A DNA stretch of 62,084 nucleotides from Planctomycetaceae bacterium (GTDB lineage: Bacteria > Planctomycetota > Planctomycetia > Planctomycetales > Planctomycetaceae), in the NCBI GenBank assembly GCA_041398785.1, contig JAWKUA010000031.1, positions 1-62,084 on the forward strand. The letters run 5' to 3'. Shown here piece after piece: positions 37,400 to 46,808 of this stretch (position 1 is the first letter of the stretch; every line of letters starts with the position of its first letter). Both the position numbers and the translations under genes were made by a program. The notes beneath the pieces are model-generated. The model was not told the origin of the DNA. It was given only the letters and a program-made list of their open reading frames with translations, and ran no database searches.

Positions 37400-37481
37400 T
37401 CTGCAGAAAGCCGACCGCTTCTTCCGTGCCGGATTGAATCCTGCGCCTTGGAAAGCTGGCCGTCCGCTGCGGCTGTGTTGT

Positions 37482-37847
37482 TTAGTCGTCGCTGTGAATC
37501 CAGGTACGCGCCTGTTCGATGTCCGTGTGGTCGAAGTATTTGATTTTCGCAGACGTGAATGGCTTGCAGAACGCGGCCATCCCTTTTTCCCATTTGCGTT
37601 CGCCGACGATCGCCAGTCGTTCAATGTGGTTGTGATGTTTCACGTCGAACTTGATGTCTTCCCACAGAGCTCCCACATCCCAGCCGTGGAAGTCGTGAAG
37701 GATCACCAGCATTCGGACCTTGCCGAATTCCTGAATCTTCGCTTCGGTCGCCGGCACAAAGGTCTCGTAGGCTGCTTTGGAAAGAGTTCCGGTGATCTCT
37801 AATTCAATCACTCGTTCTTCGATGTTTTCCGTAACAGTGTAGGACAT
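37482..37847 (-). CDS. SpoIIAA-like (STAS/SEC14-type) protein
   Basis: 121 residues starting MSYTVTENIEERVIELEITGTL. The segment KVRMLVILHDFHGWDVGALWEDIKFDVKHHNHIERLAIVGERKWEKG is the signature of the DUF3478/SpoIIAA-like family. A regulatory or ligand-binding role is assumed for the fold, not proven. It ends 83 bases upstream of the M50 protease gene on the same strand, so they may be cotranscribed. Confidence 0.88.
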   Translation of the reverse strand: MSYTVTENIEERVIELEITGTLSKAAYETFVPATEAKIQEFGKVRMLVILHDFHGWDVGALWEDIKFDVKHHNHIERLAIVGERKWEKGMAAFCKPFTSAKIKYFDHTDIEQARTWIHSDD

Positions 37848-38745
37848 TTCAGTGCCTTTCATGTTTTCGGGAACGGGGAACTCAACGTTGTTCGGGCTCA
37901 ACAACTTTCGTGCCAGCGACAGCGGAAAAGTGTGAGTTTCGCTGTCGCCAAGGGGAATCCGAAACCGGTGATCGTCGAACGAGCGCCAAGAAGCAGCCGT
38001 GTGGTCAATTCGCTGCCAGCATGGCCACTGAATGAACATGGCCGCGGTCTGACGGGCGTCTGCAGGCATTCACCGGCCGCAGCGAACATTTTTCCGGAAG
38101 CCGAAACTCCACAGACCATCGTGCGAGTTTTTCAATGGGCGAAGCCGGTGTCGGCGGCCTGCGTCGTCGAGATGGTCCGCGTTTTGCTTAAAGTCGCGGA
38201 ATCTGGATTTCGCGTCACATCCGTGTTGCGAACCGCTAAGGCGAGCGGCAGATGAGCTGTTACCTGCCCGCACGGCGCTAGCCGCGATTGTGTTCGCAGA
38301 GAACCGGGGCTAGCGCCCGGCGGCTGGCGGGTAAATTCTCATCTGCCGAACAGCCAATGGCGTGATTTCTTCAGGAGGACTCCGCAATGTGATTCCTGCT
38401 ACCGAAGGGAAAGCCGGAGCCATCGCCGAACGCAGTGTGTCACCGGACGTCACAGTTGCGGGCGGCCTGACACGTTGGTGAATGATGCCGCGTTCCGTGT
38501 CGATCGTTCCGCCCGTCGCGGCTGCGGGAGTTCCGGAAATGCTGGTCGACGGCCGGCGACGTGACTGTGGTCAAGATGCCGACTCAGCGTGCGATCTTCG
38601 CAACGCAGTCGCGTCGCGGATTCCCGGCGCCTCCAGGAAAAGCGGGCGAATTGCCCGACAGCCGCCATTCCCGCCTTCTGACTGACTCTGCCCGAATGCC
38701 AGCCAGCCTGATTGGTGCTCACGACTTCTTAATTCCAACGGACAC
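37848..38745. other. Intergenic region with one foldback repeat, no gene seen
   Basis: Between the SpoIIAA-like gene and the kinase. Apart from the repeat at 38246-38348, I find no ORF with family features and no RNA structure I can name. Short ORFs on both strands lack ribosome binding sites. Confidence 0.4.
38246..38348. repeat. Foldback element with CGGCAGATGAG ends (103 bp)
   Basis: CGGCAGATGAG at 38246-38256 is repeated inverted at 38338-38348. Inside, GGCGCTAGC (38274-38282) pairs perfectly with GCTAGCGCC (38309-38317). The left arm continues CTGTTACCTGCCCG and the right arm (inverted) AATTTACCCG. It is a MITE/REP-like unit related to those at 32089 and 40587. Confidence 0.7.
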
Positions 38746-40446
38746 ATGCCGGCCCCGCTATTTCAAACCGACACTACCGTAGTGATGCCGGCGGCGTTTT
38801 CGATCGCAGGCCGACGGTCGCATTTTCCCGTTCAGATTCTGAAACAGACCCGCGGCGGGCTTGCGGAAGAGACTACCGCACTGCTGTCCCGGCGGCTGAA
38901 GGCTGCGTCGCTGCTGGCCTTTGCCGGGTTCCTGACATTCTTCATCAAGAATCTGTTCTTTCTTGATGACTTCGTGACGCTTGCGGACTGGCTGCTGTTC
39001 TGGGTTCATCTGGCGGTGACAGTCCTGGCGGGTGTCATCAGCCTGTGCCTGTGGACGCACCGCGGATTTCTGAATCGGCATCTGCGGCTGACGGAGTTGC
39101 TGCTGTTCGGCGGATCGGCGCTGTTCCTGCTACTGTTCAGCTATGTCGATGTCAGCGAAAGCGCAGCGACCGGATACCTGCCGCCGATTGTTCCGCCGTG
39201 GCTGATGCTGATCTTCACCTATGCGATGCTGATTCCCAATCCCAACAGCTTCACACGCGCTGCGGTGATGATTAGTACGCTGGCGGCGACTCCGATCACG
39301 CTGATCATTGCGATGCATCTGACGTCCGGCACGTTCGCGCGGCTGTTCCGTGAGAATCACCGGTTTCGCGGCACCGAGATTTCCGCCGTTCTGATGCTGT
39401 TGCTCGCAGCGATCGTGGCGGCCTGGGGACAGCATCTGATCGGCAGTCTGCGACGCAGCGTGTACGAAGCGCGACGCATCGGTCAGTACCACCTGAAGCA
39501 ACCGCTCGGCTCCGGCGGCATGGGAGACGTCTACCTGGCCGAACATCTGCTGATGAAACGCCCCTGTGCCATCAAGCTGATCCGCGCCGAACAGGCGGGA
39601 GATCCGCAGGTTCTGGAACGATTTGAACACGAGGTTCAGGCCACGGCGAAACTCAGCCACTGGAACTCCATTGAGATCTACGACTATGGCCGCACAGATG
39701 ACGGCACGTTTTACTACGTCATGGAATACCTGCCCGGCATGGATCTTGAAGAATTGGTGCAGAAACACGGACGTCTGCCGCCGGGACGCGTGATTCATCT
39801 GCTGGAACAAACCTGCGACGCGCTGGCGGAGGCTCATACGCAGAGACTGATTCATCGCGATATCAAACCGGCCAACGTGTTCGTCGCCCGTCGCGGCCAT
39901 GTTTGCGATGTCGCCAAACTGCTGGACTTCGGTCTGGCCAGGCCGATCGTAAGACCGGAGTCCGGCAACACGACTCACGTCGGAACCATTTCCGGCTCAC
40001 CGCTCTACATGGCGCCGGAACAGTTCGTCGATGACGCCGTGGATGAACGCAGCGACATCTATTCCGTCGGCGTGATGGCCTATTACCTGCTGACAGGAAA
40101 ACGACCGTTCGACAACGACAATCCCATGCGAGTCTTCATGGCGCATGCGCAGGAACGTCCCCGGCGCCTGTGCGAGTTCTGTCCTGATATCTCGCACGAA
40201 CTTGAAGCAATCGTCATGCGGTGCCTGGAAAAGTCGCCGGACGACAGGTTTCAGGCCGCTGCCGCGCTCCGCGAAGCGCTGCTGAATTGTCAGGAAGCCG
40301 GCGACTGGACTCGCGAAGACGCAGCCGCCTGGTGGGCCTGCCATGTCGGTGCCGACCAGCCTGCGACCAATGACCCGGCCGACCTGGCGACAACCGCAGG
40401 CGACGGATCAATCCGCGAAACCGACCGGTCGTCAATGCCTTCATAG
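38746..40446 (+). CDS. Membrane Ser/Thr protein kinase
   Basis: 566 residues. Residues about 40-235 hold five or six membrane helices (AFAGFLTFFIKNLFF, VHLAVTVLAGVISLCLW and others). A eukaryote-like kinase domain follows (about 243-505): G-loop PLGSGGMGDVYLAEH, Lys in CAIKLIRAEQ, catalytic loop HRDIKPANVF, DFGLARP and the APE-type MAPEQFVDD. All catalytic residues are present. The order, membrane part before kinase, is the reverse of classical PknB. The remaining C-terminus is short and probably disordered. The signal sensed is unknown; no cognate phosphatase is nearby. Confidence 0.92.
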   Translation: MPAPLFQTDTTVVMPAAFSIAGRRSHFPVQILKQTRGGLAEETTALLSRRLKAASLLAFAGFLTFFIKNLFFLDDFVTLADWLLFWVHLAVTVLAGVISLCLWTHRGFLNRHLRLTELLLFGGSALFLLLFSYVDVSESAATGYLPPIVPPWLMLIFTYAMLIPNPNSFTRAAVMISTLAATPITLIIAMHLTSGTFARLFRENHRFRGTEISAVLMLLLAAIVAAWGQHLIGSLRRSVYEARRIGQYHLKQPLGSGGMGDVYLAEHLLMKRPCAIKLIRAEQAGDPQVLERFEHEVQATAKLSHWNSIEIYDYGRTDDGTFYYVMEYLPGMDLEELVQKHGRLPPGRVIHLLEQTCDALAEAHTQRLIHRDIKPANVFVARRGHVCDVAKLLDFGLARPIVRPESGNTTHVGTISGSPLYMAPEQFVDDAVDERSDIYSVGVMAYYLLTGKRPFDNDNPMRVFMAHAQERPRRLCEFCPDISHELEAIVMRCLEKSPDDRFQAAAALREALLNCQEAGDWTREDAAAWWACHVGADQPATNDPADLATTAGDGSIRETDRSSMPS

Positions 40447-40586
40447 CAGGCAATGCAAAAGTCCCGGTGGGTTGAGTCGATACGGCGTCAGCGCAGCGTG
40501 ACTGTCGACCTGGGCCGTTCTGAAGAATCGCGACGCTTCCTCGGCGCGGCGTGGCAGAGTGTTGTCGGCCGGTTCCTTTCCGCGTG

Positions 40587-40639
40587 CGGCAGATGAGAAT
40601 CTACCGCCAGCCGCAGGGCAGGTAACAGCTCATCTGCCG
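40587..40639. repeat. Short foldback element with CGGCAGATGAG ends (53 bp)
   Basis: CGGCAGATGAG at 40587-40597 and its inverse at 40629-40639. Its arms match those of the 38246 element but in the opposite orientation and without the central 50 bases. It lies between the converging ends of the kinase and universal stress protein genes. Confidence 0.7.
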
Positions 40640-40645
40640 CTCGCC

Positions 40646-41611
40646 TTACGATAACTTCATCGGCGGTTGAAAGTCTTCGGGCTTGATGACCAGGATTGAG
40701 CATCGCAGTTGAGACAGCAGCCGTTCCGCCGTGCTTCCAAACAGCATTCCCGGAATTCCGCCGCGTCGGGAGGTTGCCATCACCAGCAGATCAATTTTCA
40801 GCTCTTCGATCGCACACAGAATCGCCGCATCGGGGTTGCCTTCCGCCACGTGAGTTTGCACGCCGAACTGCAGCGTTCGAAAGTCGGTCATGGCCAGTTG
40901 ACTCTGCATCGTGCTTTCCGCCGATTCACGCAGTTCGCGGCGAAATTCACGAACAGACTCGTCGCGGACTCCCGCCCGTGCCATGTGGCGGTCCAGGTCC
41001 GTATGAACCACGTGCAGGACGCTCAGGCGAATCGGCAGTGACTGTCCCAGATGCACGGCCGTATGCAGAACTTCAACACCTGTTTCGGAAAGGTCAGTCG
41101 CGGCCATCACGTCCAGCGGAGCATCGTAGTCTTCTCTGGGTCGAGCCAGCCAGACGGGACACGGAGCGTAGCGAACAAGCTTCAGTCCGGTGTTTCCAAA
41201 CAGCATTCGGCTGATCGCGCCGCGAGTTCGCGTGCCGCAGACGATCAGGGCATCACGGTCACCGCCGACCACTCGGAGAATCTCCATCCACGGCTGTCCA
41301 AACACCACGGTGGCGGTCACATCCAGTTCACAGGAGTGCCGCTTTGAATACTGCTGAATTATCTCCTGCAGCACGGCGCTGGCTTCCGTCTGGTCCTGAA
41401 CCGCCGCGGCGCTGGCTTTTTCCGCGGAACCGAACAACCCGCTGGACGGTTCCGATAATGCGGCCACCAGCGTGACCGGAACGCGGCGGATTTCGGCGAT
41501 GCGCAGTGACTGTTCGATGGCTGCCCGTGTTGAATCACCCAGGCCGACCGCTGACCAGGGTCGCTTCACCGACAACTGCACACCCACAACGATTCGCGAT
41601 ACTGAACGCAT
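40646..41611 (-). CDS. Universal stress protein, two tandem UspA domains
   Basis: 321 residues from the ATG of MRSVSRIVVGVQLS at 41611. The first Usp domain (about 1-155) has DALIVCGTRTRGAISRMLFGNTGLKLVRYAPCPVWLA. The second (about 165-315) has DLLVMATSRRGGIPGMLFGSTAERLLSQLRCSILVIKP. Both carry the G-x2-G-x(9)-G-(S/T/N) type nucleotide-binding pattern. Tandem Usp proteins are thought to bind ATP and act in stress survival. The longer frame upstream to 41962 crosses the 86-bp element and is not supported. Confidence 0.9.
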   Translation of the reverse strand: MRSVSRIVVGVQLSVKRPWSAVGLGDSTRAAIEQSLRIAEIRRVPVTLVAALSEPSSGLFGSAEKASAAAVQDQTEASAVLQEIIQQYSKRHSCELDVTATVVFGQPWMEILRVVGGDRDALIVCGTRTRGAISRMLFGNTGLKLVRYAPCPVWLARPREDYDAPLDVMAATDLSETGVEVLHTAVHLGQSLPIRLSVLHVVHTDLDRHMARAGVRDESVREFRRELRESAESTMQSQLAMTDFRTLQFGVQTHVAEGNPDAAILCAIEELKIDLLVMATSRRGGIPGMLFGSTAERLLSQLRCSILVIKPEDFQPPMKLS

Positions 41612-41754
41612 CAAGCCTGCCTTAGAATTTCCGTGTTGCCGCAATTCCGTCTTCCCACGAATCCGGAAGCCGATTCCTGCAGCATAGCCATCACAAAGCC
41701 GGATTGCCCGCCGTGGGGTCTGCATCCCGGAAATTCCCGCCGCTGTGAGTTGTC

Positions 41755-41840
41755 TATACTGGCCGCGGCGGGCGCCGATACTTTTCGCTCTTCTTACTCC
41801 CGCGAGCCCGAATGTCTCATTCAGCCCCGCTCGCGGTATA
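41755..41840 (+). ncRNA. 86-bp conserved intergenic element, copy B
   Basis: Ungapped homologue of 19333-19418 (minus strand). Here CCGCGAGC (41800-41807) and GCTCGCGG (41829-41836) form a perfect 8-bp inverted repeat around a 21-base loop, and the element runs from TATAC to GGTATA. It lies between the divergent universal stress protein and DUF547 genes. It may be a small RNA, a regulatory element or a repeat. No expression evidence. Confidence 0.45.
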
Positions 41841-41976
41841 ACGCTCATTCGTGACGCGTTTTCGCTACGCTCACGTCGGTGTGTCACGGAATCCCCGGGT
41901 CGGCACGTCAGGACATCAGCGCGACGTCGACGCCGCCGCAATCGCCGCGGCGTCGCCGGCATCAGGAGTTCCAGCG

Positions 41977-42831
41977 ATGAAGAAAACGAGCAGCGCGATC
42001 ATGAACCGCCTGCTGCCGGCAGTGATTCTCATTGCCGCCGTTATCTTCGTGCTGAATCGCTTCGCCAGACGCGAAGTCTTCGTCGGACAGCAGATCGCCG
42101 GCACGATTCCGATGGATCAGATCGATCATTCCGCCTGGAACGAACTCTTGCGGACGTACGTCGACGATGACGGACTGGTCAACTACAGCGGCTGGAAGTC
42201 CAGCACTTCCGACCGCAGGAAGCTGCAGGACTATCTGTCGACGCTGTCCGCCGCGGATCCGGTCGCGACGTGTCCAACCGATGCCAGACTCGCCTTCTGG
42301 ATCAATGCCTATAACGCCGTGACGATCGAAGGCATTCTGCGCGAGTACCCGACATCCAGCATCCGCAATCATCTGCCTCAGGTGCTGGGGTACAACATCT
42401 GGAAGGACCTGAAACTCTATGTTGACGGGCAGCCATTTTCGCTTGAACAAATCGAACATCAGAAGCTGCGGACAATGCACGAACCGCGGATTCACTTCGC
42501 CATCGTGTGCGCATCGATGGGTTGTCCGCGGCTGCTGAACTCCGCGTACACGGCGGACGAGATTCAGAATCAACTGGACGAAAACGCTCGCGATTTTTTT
42601 CGTCGTCCGAGCAACTTCCGGTACGACCAGGCATCGAAGACGTTTTATCTTTCGTCGATCCTGAAGTGGTTCGCAACGGATTTCGGAAGTCACCGCAGGG
42701 CTCAACTGAAGACGATTTCAGCGTGGCTTCCGTCAGAAGAATCGCGAAAGGCGGCGGTCGGCGGTGACGTCGGCGTTTCGTTTTCGGACTACGACTGGAA
42801 CCTGAACGACTCACAGAACGCCGGCCGATAG
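41977..42831 (+). CDS. DUF547 domain-containing exported protein
   Basis: 284 residues. The start is fixed by AGGAG nine bases before the ATG at 41977 (MKKTSSAIMNRLLPAV); a longer frame from 41851 has no such site. One N-terminal membrane segment (about 10-28) anchors it. The DUF547 signature is clear: LAFWINAYNAVTIEGIL, SLEQIEHQKLR, EPRIHFAIVCASMGCPRLLNSAYTADEIQNQLDENARDFF. The family is common in envelope-associated settings but has no assigned reaction. It converges with the SGNH-like gene, 9 bases apart. Confidence 0.9.
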   Translation: MKKTSSAIMNRLLPAVILIAAVIFVLNRFARREVFVGQQIAGTIPMDQIDHSAWNELLRTYVDDDGLVNYSGWKSSTSDRRKLQDYLSTLSAADPVATCPTDARLAFWINAYNAVTIEGILREYPTSSIRNHLPQVLGYNIWKDLKLYVDGQPFSLEQIEHQKLRTMHEPRIHFAIVCASMGCPRLLNSAYTADEIQNQLDENARDFFRRPSNFRYDQASKTFYLSSILKWFATDFGSHRRAQLKTISAWLPSEESRKAAVGGDVGVSFSDYDWNLNDSQNAGR

Positions 42832-42840
42832 CAGCCGTTC

Positions 42841-44088
42841 TCACCGCGCGGGCGACGTTTGCCGCTGTGTGCTGCGAACAGGCGTTGCCGCAGGCGTCGA
42901 ACCGTTCAGCAGCGCCGCGGCGATTTCGCGAGCATACAGCGCTGTACCGTACTTCGACAGCTTCGTGCTGTCCGGTTCAAACAGACTGTCCGCGTCGGGT
43001 TTCGAAGCGGCCTGGGTCGAATTGTCGCCTGCGGCCGGCCGTGACGCGAAGCTGCGGAACGCGGGAGTCGCGTCGCACAGCGGGATTCCCGCCTGATCGC
43101 AATAGGTCCGCAGAATCTGAAACGGCAGATCGCGAGTGACGGGATTACGATCAACGATCCCGTAACGTTTCGATCGCCGCGACCGCACATCCGCCGACAC
43201 GACCTGCCAGAAGACCGGACTTGTCGAAAGCATCAGCCGCCGGTTTTCGGCCGAAGTCAGTTTCTGAAGCTCGGTGACCGGATCCAGGGCATGCTGTATC
43301 TGAACTCGCAGATCAGGAGGATTCGGCATTGCCCACAAGTACGCCGTCCGGTCCGACCACGACGTCGGGCTCTCGGCGGAATCGTCCTGAGCCATGCCGC
43401 CGGCAATTGAGCGAACGAACTTCGCCAGCGCTGACGTCCGCAGAATGCGCCCCAGCGGCGTGATGGCCGTATTGGAATCCATCAACACCGCGTTCGTGCA
43501 GAGCTGCCGCCCGTCCGCGGATTGCAGGAAGCGACGATAAGCGGCATCGTCAGCGACGTCCGACATGTCGAAATGCAGCACAACCAGATCAGGCCGCAGT
43601 TGCCGAAGCTCGCGCTGGTATTGCAGCATCGACAGCAGCGGACTGAAGCCGGGAACGCCAGCGTTAATGACTTCCAGCACCTGTCCGGATTCCCGCCCCA
43701 GCAATTGCTGCAGCCGACTGCTGAGCGTCGCCTGGTCATCCAGGTGAGTACCCGCAACGGTGTCATCTCCCAGCAGCAGAATGCGATACACGCCGTCCGA
43801 CTTCGGAATCGCCGGCTCCGGACCGCGCAGTCCGTAGCTGTTGGTGCGGAAGGGACGAACCTTGCCGGATTCGCCGCCGGCGGAAGAATGAAGCCGCCGC
43901 ATTTCGTGGTGAGTCACCTGCGACGGCACCAGCAGGACCAGGTCGCTGTCGTCAGCGCGAATGCCGGACACGGCGGGGCTCGGCGGCTGGCGGCACTGCA
44001 GCCAGACTTCGGCCAGCACGATTCCCAGTCCCAGCAGCAACACCGCGGTGCTCAGGTGCTTCAGATTTCTGAGGATACCGCGAAGCAT
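42841..44088 (-). CDS. SGNH hydrolase-fold protein, catalytic residues apparently lost
   Basis: 415 residues with an N-terminal membrane anchor (about 13-30). The fold markers are present: RILLLGDDTVAGTHL at the GDS position, VINAGVPGFSPLLSMLQY and LRPDLVVLHFDMSDVADD for blocks I-III. The nucleophile position reads GDD instead of GDS, and the C-terminal DxxH position reads DSTKLSKYGTALYA, with Lys in place of His. So the fold is recognised, but esterase activity by the usual triad is doubtful. It follows lpxI by 100 bases on the same strand, so it may be the last gene of the lpxD-lpxI group. Confidence 0.75.
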   Translation of the reverse strand: MLRGILRNLKHLSTAVLLLGLGIVLAEVWLQCRQPPSPAVSGIRADDSDLVLLVPSQVTHHEMRRLHSSAGGESGKVRPFRTNSYGLRGPEPAIPKSDGVYRILLLGDDTVAGTHLDDQATLSSRLQQLLGRESGQVLEVINAGVPGFSPLLSMLQYQRELRQLRPDLVVLHFDMSDVADDAAYRRFLQSADGRQLCTNAVLMDSNTAITPLGRILRTSALAKFVRSIAGGMAQDDSAESPTSWSDRTAYLWAMPNPPDLRVQIQHALDPVTELQKLTSAENRRLMLSTSPVFWQVVSADVRSRRSKRYGIVDRNPVTRDLPFQILRTYCDQAGIPLCDATPAFRSFASRPAAGDNSTQAASKPDADSLFEPDSTKLSKYGTALYAREIAAALLNGSTPAATPVRSTQRQTSPAR

Positions 44089-44188
44089 GAAAATCGGGCC
44101 GCGACGATTGCTGGTGGCTCACTGGTCTGAACATGCCGAACACCGAAGTCCGTCGCTTCCGGCCGTTCACCGGGCAGTCACTTGAAGG

Positions 44189-45124
44189 CTACGCGGCGGC
44201 TCGCAGCGCGAGTTCTTCCGCGTTGACGCTGACCACGGCGATGCCGAACCGGTCGGCGACGTCCGCCACTTCATCCGGATTCAGAATGATGGTCATACCG
44301 GCTTCGATCGCCAGGACGCGACCGCCGGCTTCGTGCATGTTCTTGATCGTATCGACGCCGATGGTCGGCACGTCAAACCGCATGTCCTGGCGGGGCTTTG
44401 CGACTTTGACCACCGTGAATCCACCGCGGCGACAAAGTTCCCCCGCCCGGCGAATACATCGGTCGGTGCCTTCGATCGCTTCAACGGCAATCACCGCGGC
44501 GTCATTAACGACAACCGTCTGGCCGATGTCCAGCCGTCCCATTTCTCTGGCCAGTTCCCAGCCGAACTGTATGTCTTTCCATTGCAGGGAACTGGGTTTT
44601 CGCTGAGTCAGAAAACCGTGTTTCACGAGTAACTCCGGGCAGTATTTCAATGCGGAATCAAACTTCAGATGATCGCGTTCGAATTCCCGAATGACCGCCA
44701 GCAAAATGGTGTCGTCCTTGCGATTCTTGCTGGCATAGCGAAACCACATGTGCAGTGTTCGCCAGTCGGGCATCAGTCGAATCCAGCGAAACGGATGGAA
44801 CAACACCGTCTTTTCAATCTTGCCGGCCATTACGATGCGTTCAACGCCGGCTCGCTTGAACAGCCGGATGGCTTTGCCCAGCCGAGCCAGCGGTGCGAAC
44901 CGAAACTGGTCGCAAACGTCCGCCAGTTCTTCCGACGCCATCCCGGCAACACCCAGACCATAGACGGTATGTCCTGCCTTGCGCGCGGCCGTTGCGAACG
45001 CGATCGGAAATCGTCCGGCTCCCGCCAGCAATCCGATTTTGGTCGGTCCGTTCACTTCGCCGAACCTCGCCGTTCTTCCGGTAAACGGCAGAATGTCCGG
45101 ATTGTCATGTTTGCTGAACTGCAT
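44189..45124 (-). CDS. lpxI: UDP-2,3-diacylglucosamine diphosphatase, LpxI family
   Basis: 311 residues. LpxI hydrolyses UDP-2,3-diacylglucosamine to lipid X in lipid A synthesis, replacing LpxH in many bacteria. The N-terminal KIGLLAGAGRFPIAFATAARKAGHTVYGLGV and the C-terminal block QDMRFDVPTIGVDTIKNMHEAGGRVLAIEAGMTII are the DUF1009/LpxI hallmarks. It sits 148 bases downstream of lpxD on the same strand, matching its pathway. Confidence 0.93.
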   Translation of the reverse strand: MQFSKHDNPDILPFTGRTARFGEVNGPTKIGLLAGAGRFPIAFATAARKAGHTVYGLGVAGMASEELADVCDQFRFAPLARLGKAIRLFKRAGVERIVMAGKIEKTVLFHPFRWIRLMPDWRTLHMWFRYASKNRKDDTILLAVIREFERDHLKFDSALKYCPELLVKHGFLTQRKPSSLQWKDIQFGWELAREMGRLDIGQTVVVNDAAVIAVEAIEGTDRCIRRAGELCRRGGFTVVKVAKPRQDMRFDVPTIGVDTIKNMHEAGGRVLAIEAGMTIILNPDEVADVADRFGIAVVSVNAEELALRAAA

Positions 45125-45272
45125 AGCTGAACGTCAGATTCATCCAAACGGATCATACGGTTGTTCGAAATTCGGGATTCGATGCTTCCTCAGGGTTCTG
45201 TGATCGCTGTGTCAGACCTGCGGTGATCCGAGTTCCCACGCTGTCAATCTTCCTCAGCGGCAATGACCGGCG

Positions 45273-46394
45273 TCAGGCAGCACCGGGAATGGATGTGTCA
45301 GATGTGTTCTGTCGGTCCAGTTGCTGGCGAAGCTGCTGAACGTCCTTTTCCAGCGCCTTCAGTGTCGAACGCATGTCGGGAAGCCGCTTCAGCGCCATGA
45401 GCTGTCGCGTCGTTTCCGAAACCGGAGCCGCCGGACTTCCCAGGTACGCCTGCCCGCCCGGCATGTCACGATGCACGCCGGCCTTGGCGCCGATGATCGC
45501 GCCGTCGCCCAGATGAACGTGGTCCGCGATTCCTGCCTGCCCGGCACACACAACGTAGTCACCGGTCGTACAGGAACCCGCGAATCCCACCTGCGACACC
45601 AGCAGATTGTGCCGGCCGATTCGGCAGTTGTGGCCGATCATCACCTGATTATCGATTTTCGTTCCGCTGCCGATGACCGTTTCGCCGACCTTCGCCCGGT
45701 CGATCGTTGTCCCGGCACCAATTTCCACGTCGTCGCAGATTCGGACAATGCCGAAATGCGGCAGGCGTTCGTGCCGGCCGTTGACCTGACGATAGCCGAA
45801 TCCGTCCGCTCCGATGACACAGGCGGCGTGAATCGTCACGTCGTCGCCCAGAATCACGTCCGAATAAAGAACGACGTTGGGGTGCAGCGTCGCGTTGTTT
45901 CCCAGCCGGCATCCGTCGCCGATCACCACGCCGGCACCGATGTCGCAGTTGTCGCCGATCACGACGTGTTCACCGATCACGGCTCCGTGGCCGATTCGAG
46001 CGTTGTTGCCAATCAAAGCCGATTCAGCAACGTGAGCGGACTTCGCGATCGCCGCCGCAGGCTTCGCGCGCCTTGGGAAAAACAGTTCCGCAGCCTGCAG
46101 AAAGGCCACTTCCGGTTCCGCGACCAGCAGAAACGTGGTGTTGGGCCAGGCGGAAATCTCCGCGGACAACGCTGACGGCGCGATGACGGCCGCCGCCGCC
46201 GAAGCCTTCAGACGCAACAGGTTTTTTGCATCACCGACGAAAGTCAGTTGCCGGTCCGTCGCCCGCTCCACGATCTCCACACCTTCGAGGCAAAGCCGGC
46301 GATTGCCGATCAGAGTCGCCTGAATTCGGTCGGCGATGTCTCCAGCGGTCCACTCGCCGCGCGGCAGAGCTTGACGATTCGATGTCTGACCCAT
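45273..46394 (-). CDS. lpxD: UDP-3-O-acylglucosamine N-acyltransferase
   Basis: About 373 residues from MGQTSNRQ (46394). Adds the N-linked acyl chain in lipid A synthesis. The N-terminal uridine-binding domain ends near residue 110; then a left-handed beta helix of hexapeptide repeats runs to about 320 (ARIGHGAVIGEHVVIGDNC, GADGFGYRQVNGRHERLPHFGIV, DNQVMIGHNCRIGRHNLLVSQVGFAGSC). Catalytic His residues lie in the PHFG and IGHNC segments. The C-terminal helix (ALEKDVQQLRQQL) is usual. It lies in the same direction as lpxI. Confidence 0.96.
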   Translation of the reverse strand: MGQTSNRQALPRGEWTAGDIADRIQATLIGNRRLCLEGVEIVERATDRQLTFVGDAKNLLRLKASAAAAVIAPSALSAEISAWPNTTFLLVAEPEVAFLQAAELFFPRRAKPAAAIAKSAHVAESALIGNNARIGHGAVIGEHVVIGDNCDIGAGVVIGDGCRLGNNATLHPNVVLYSDVILGDDVTIHAACVIGADGFGYRQVNGRHERLPHFGIVRICDDVEIGAGTTIDRAKVGETVIGSGTKIDNQVMIGHNCRIGRHNLLVSQVGFAGSCTTGDYVVCAGQAGIADHVHLGDGAIIGAKAGVHRDMPGGQAYLGSPAAPVSETTRQLMALKRLPDMRSTLKALEKDVQQLRQQLDRQNTSDTSIPGAA

Positions 46395-46808
46395 TGCAGC
46401 TTCCCTGCCGCTTTGCCGTTGCAAGATCTCCGTCGGCGATGGCCCGCAAAATGCGGCTCGCAGGGGTCGGTTTTACGACAAAATCGCCGCCCGACGCAAG
46501 ATGAAGTGCGGCCCGCCGCTTCGGAGCTTCGGAGCGCTCGGGGCAGGCTGCACTGTGCGGTATCGCTCAGGGGATCAACCGTTTCGCCGGACGACGGAAC
46601 TCCGGCCAGGCGCAATCCCCGCGACAGGATCAGCCTTCGACCTGCCAGGCTGGCGTTCAGTGGCGATGGAATCGCCAACCGGGACTCATCTCTTCGCAGC
46701 ATTCTGAAACTGCGTGAATCATCCGGTTTTTGCAGACTTCCTTTACTGGCCAGCTAATTCTGACCAGCTGCGCGTTCGCCGCCTGATCGACACGCGCATG
46801 ACTGAGAA
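46395..46808. other. Intergenic region upstream of lpxD, no gene seen
   Basis: It should contain the lpxD promoter. Short ORFs on both strands are basic, overlapping and without family features. No repeat or RNA was recognised. Confidence 0.35.
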
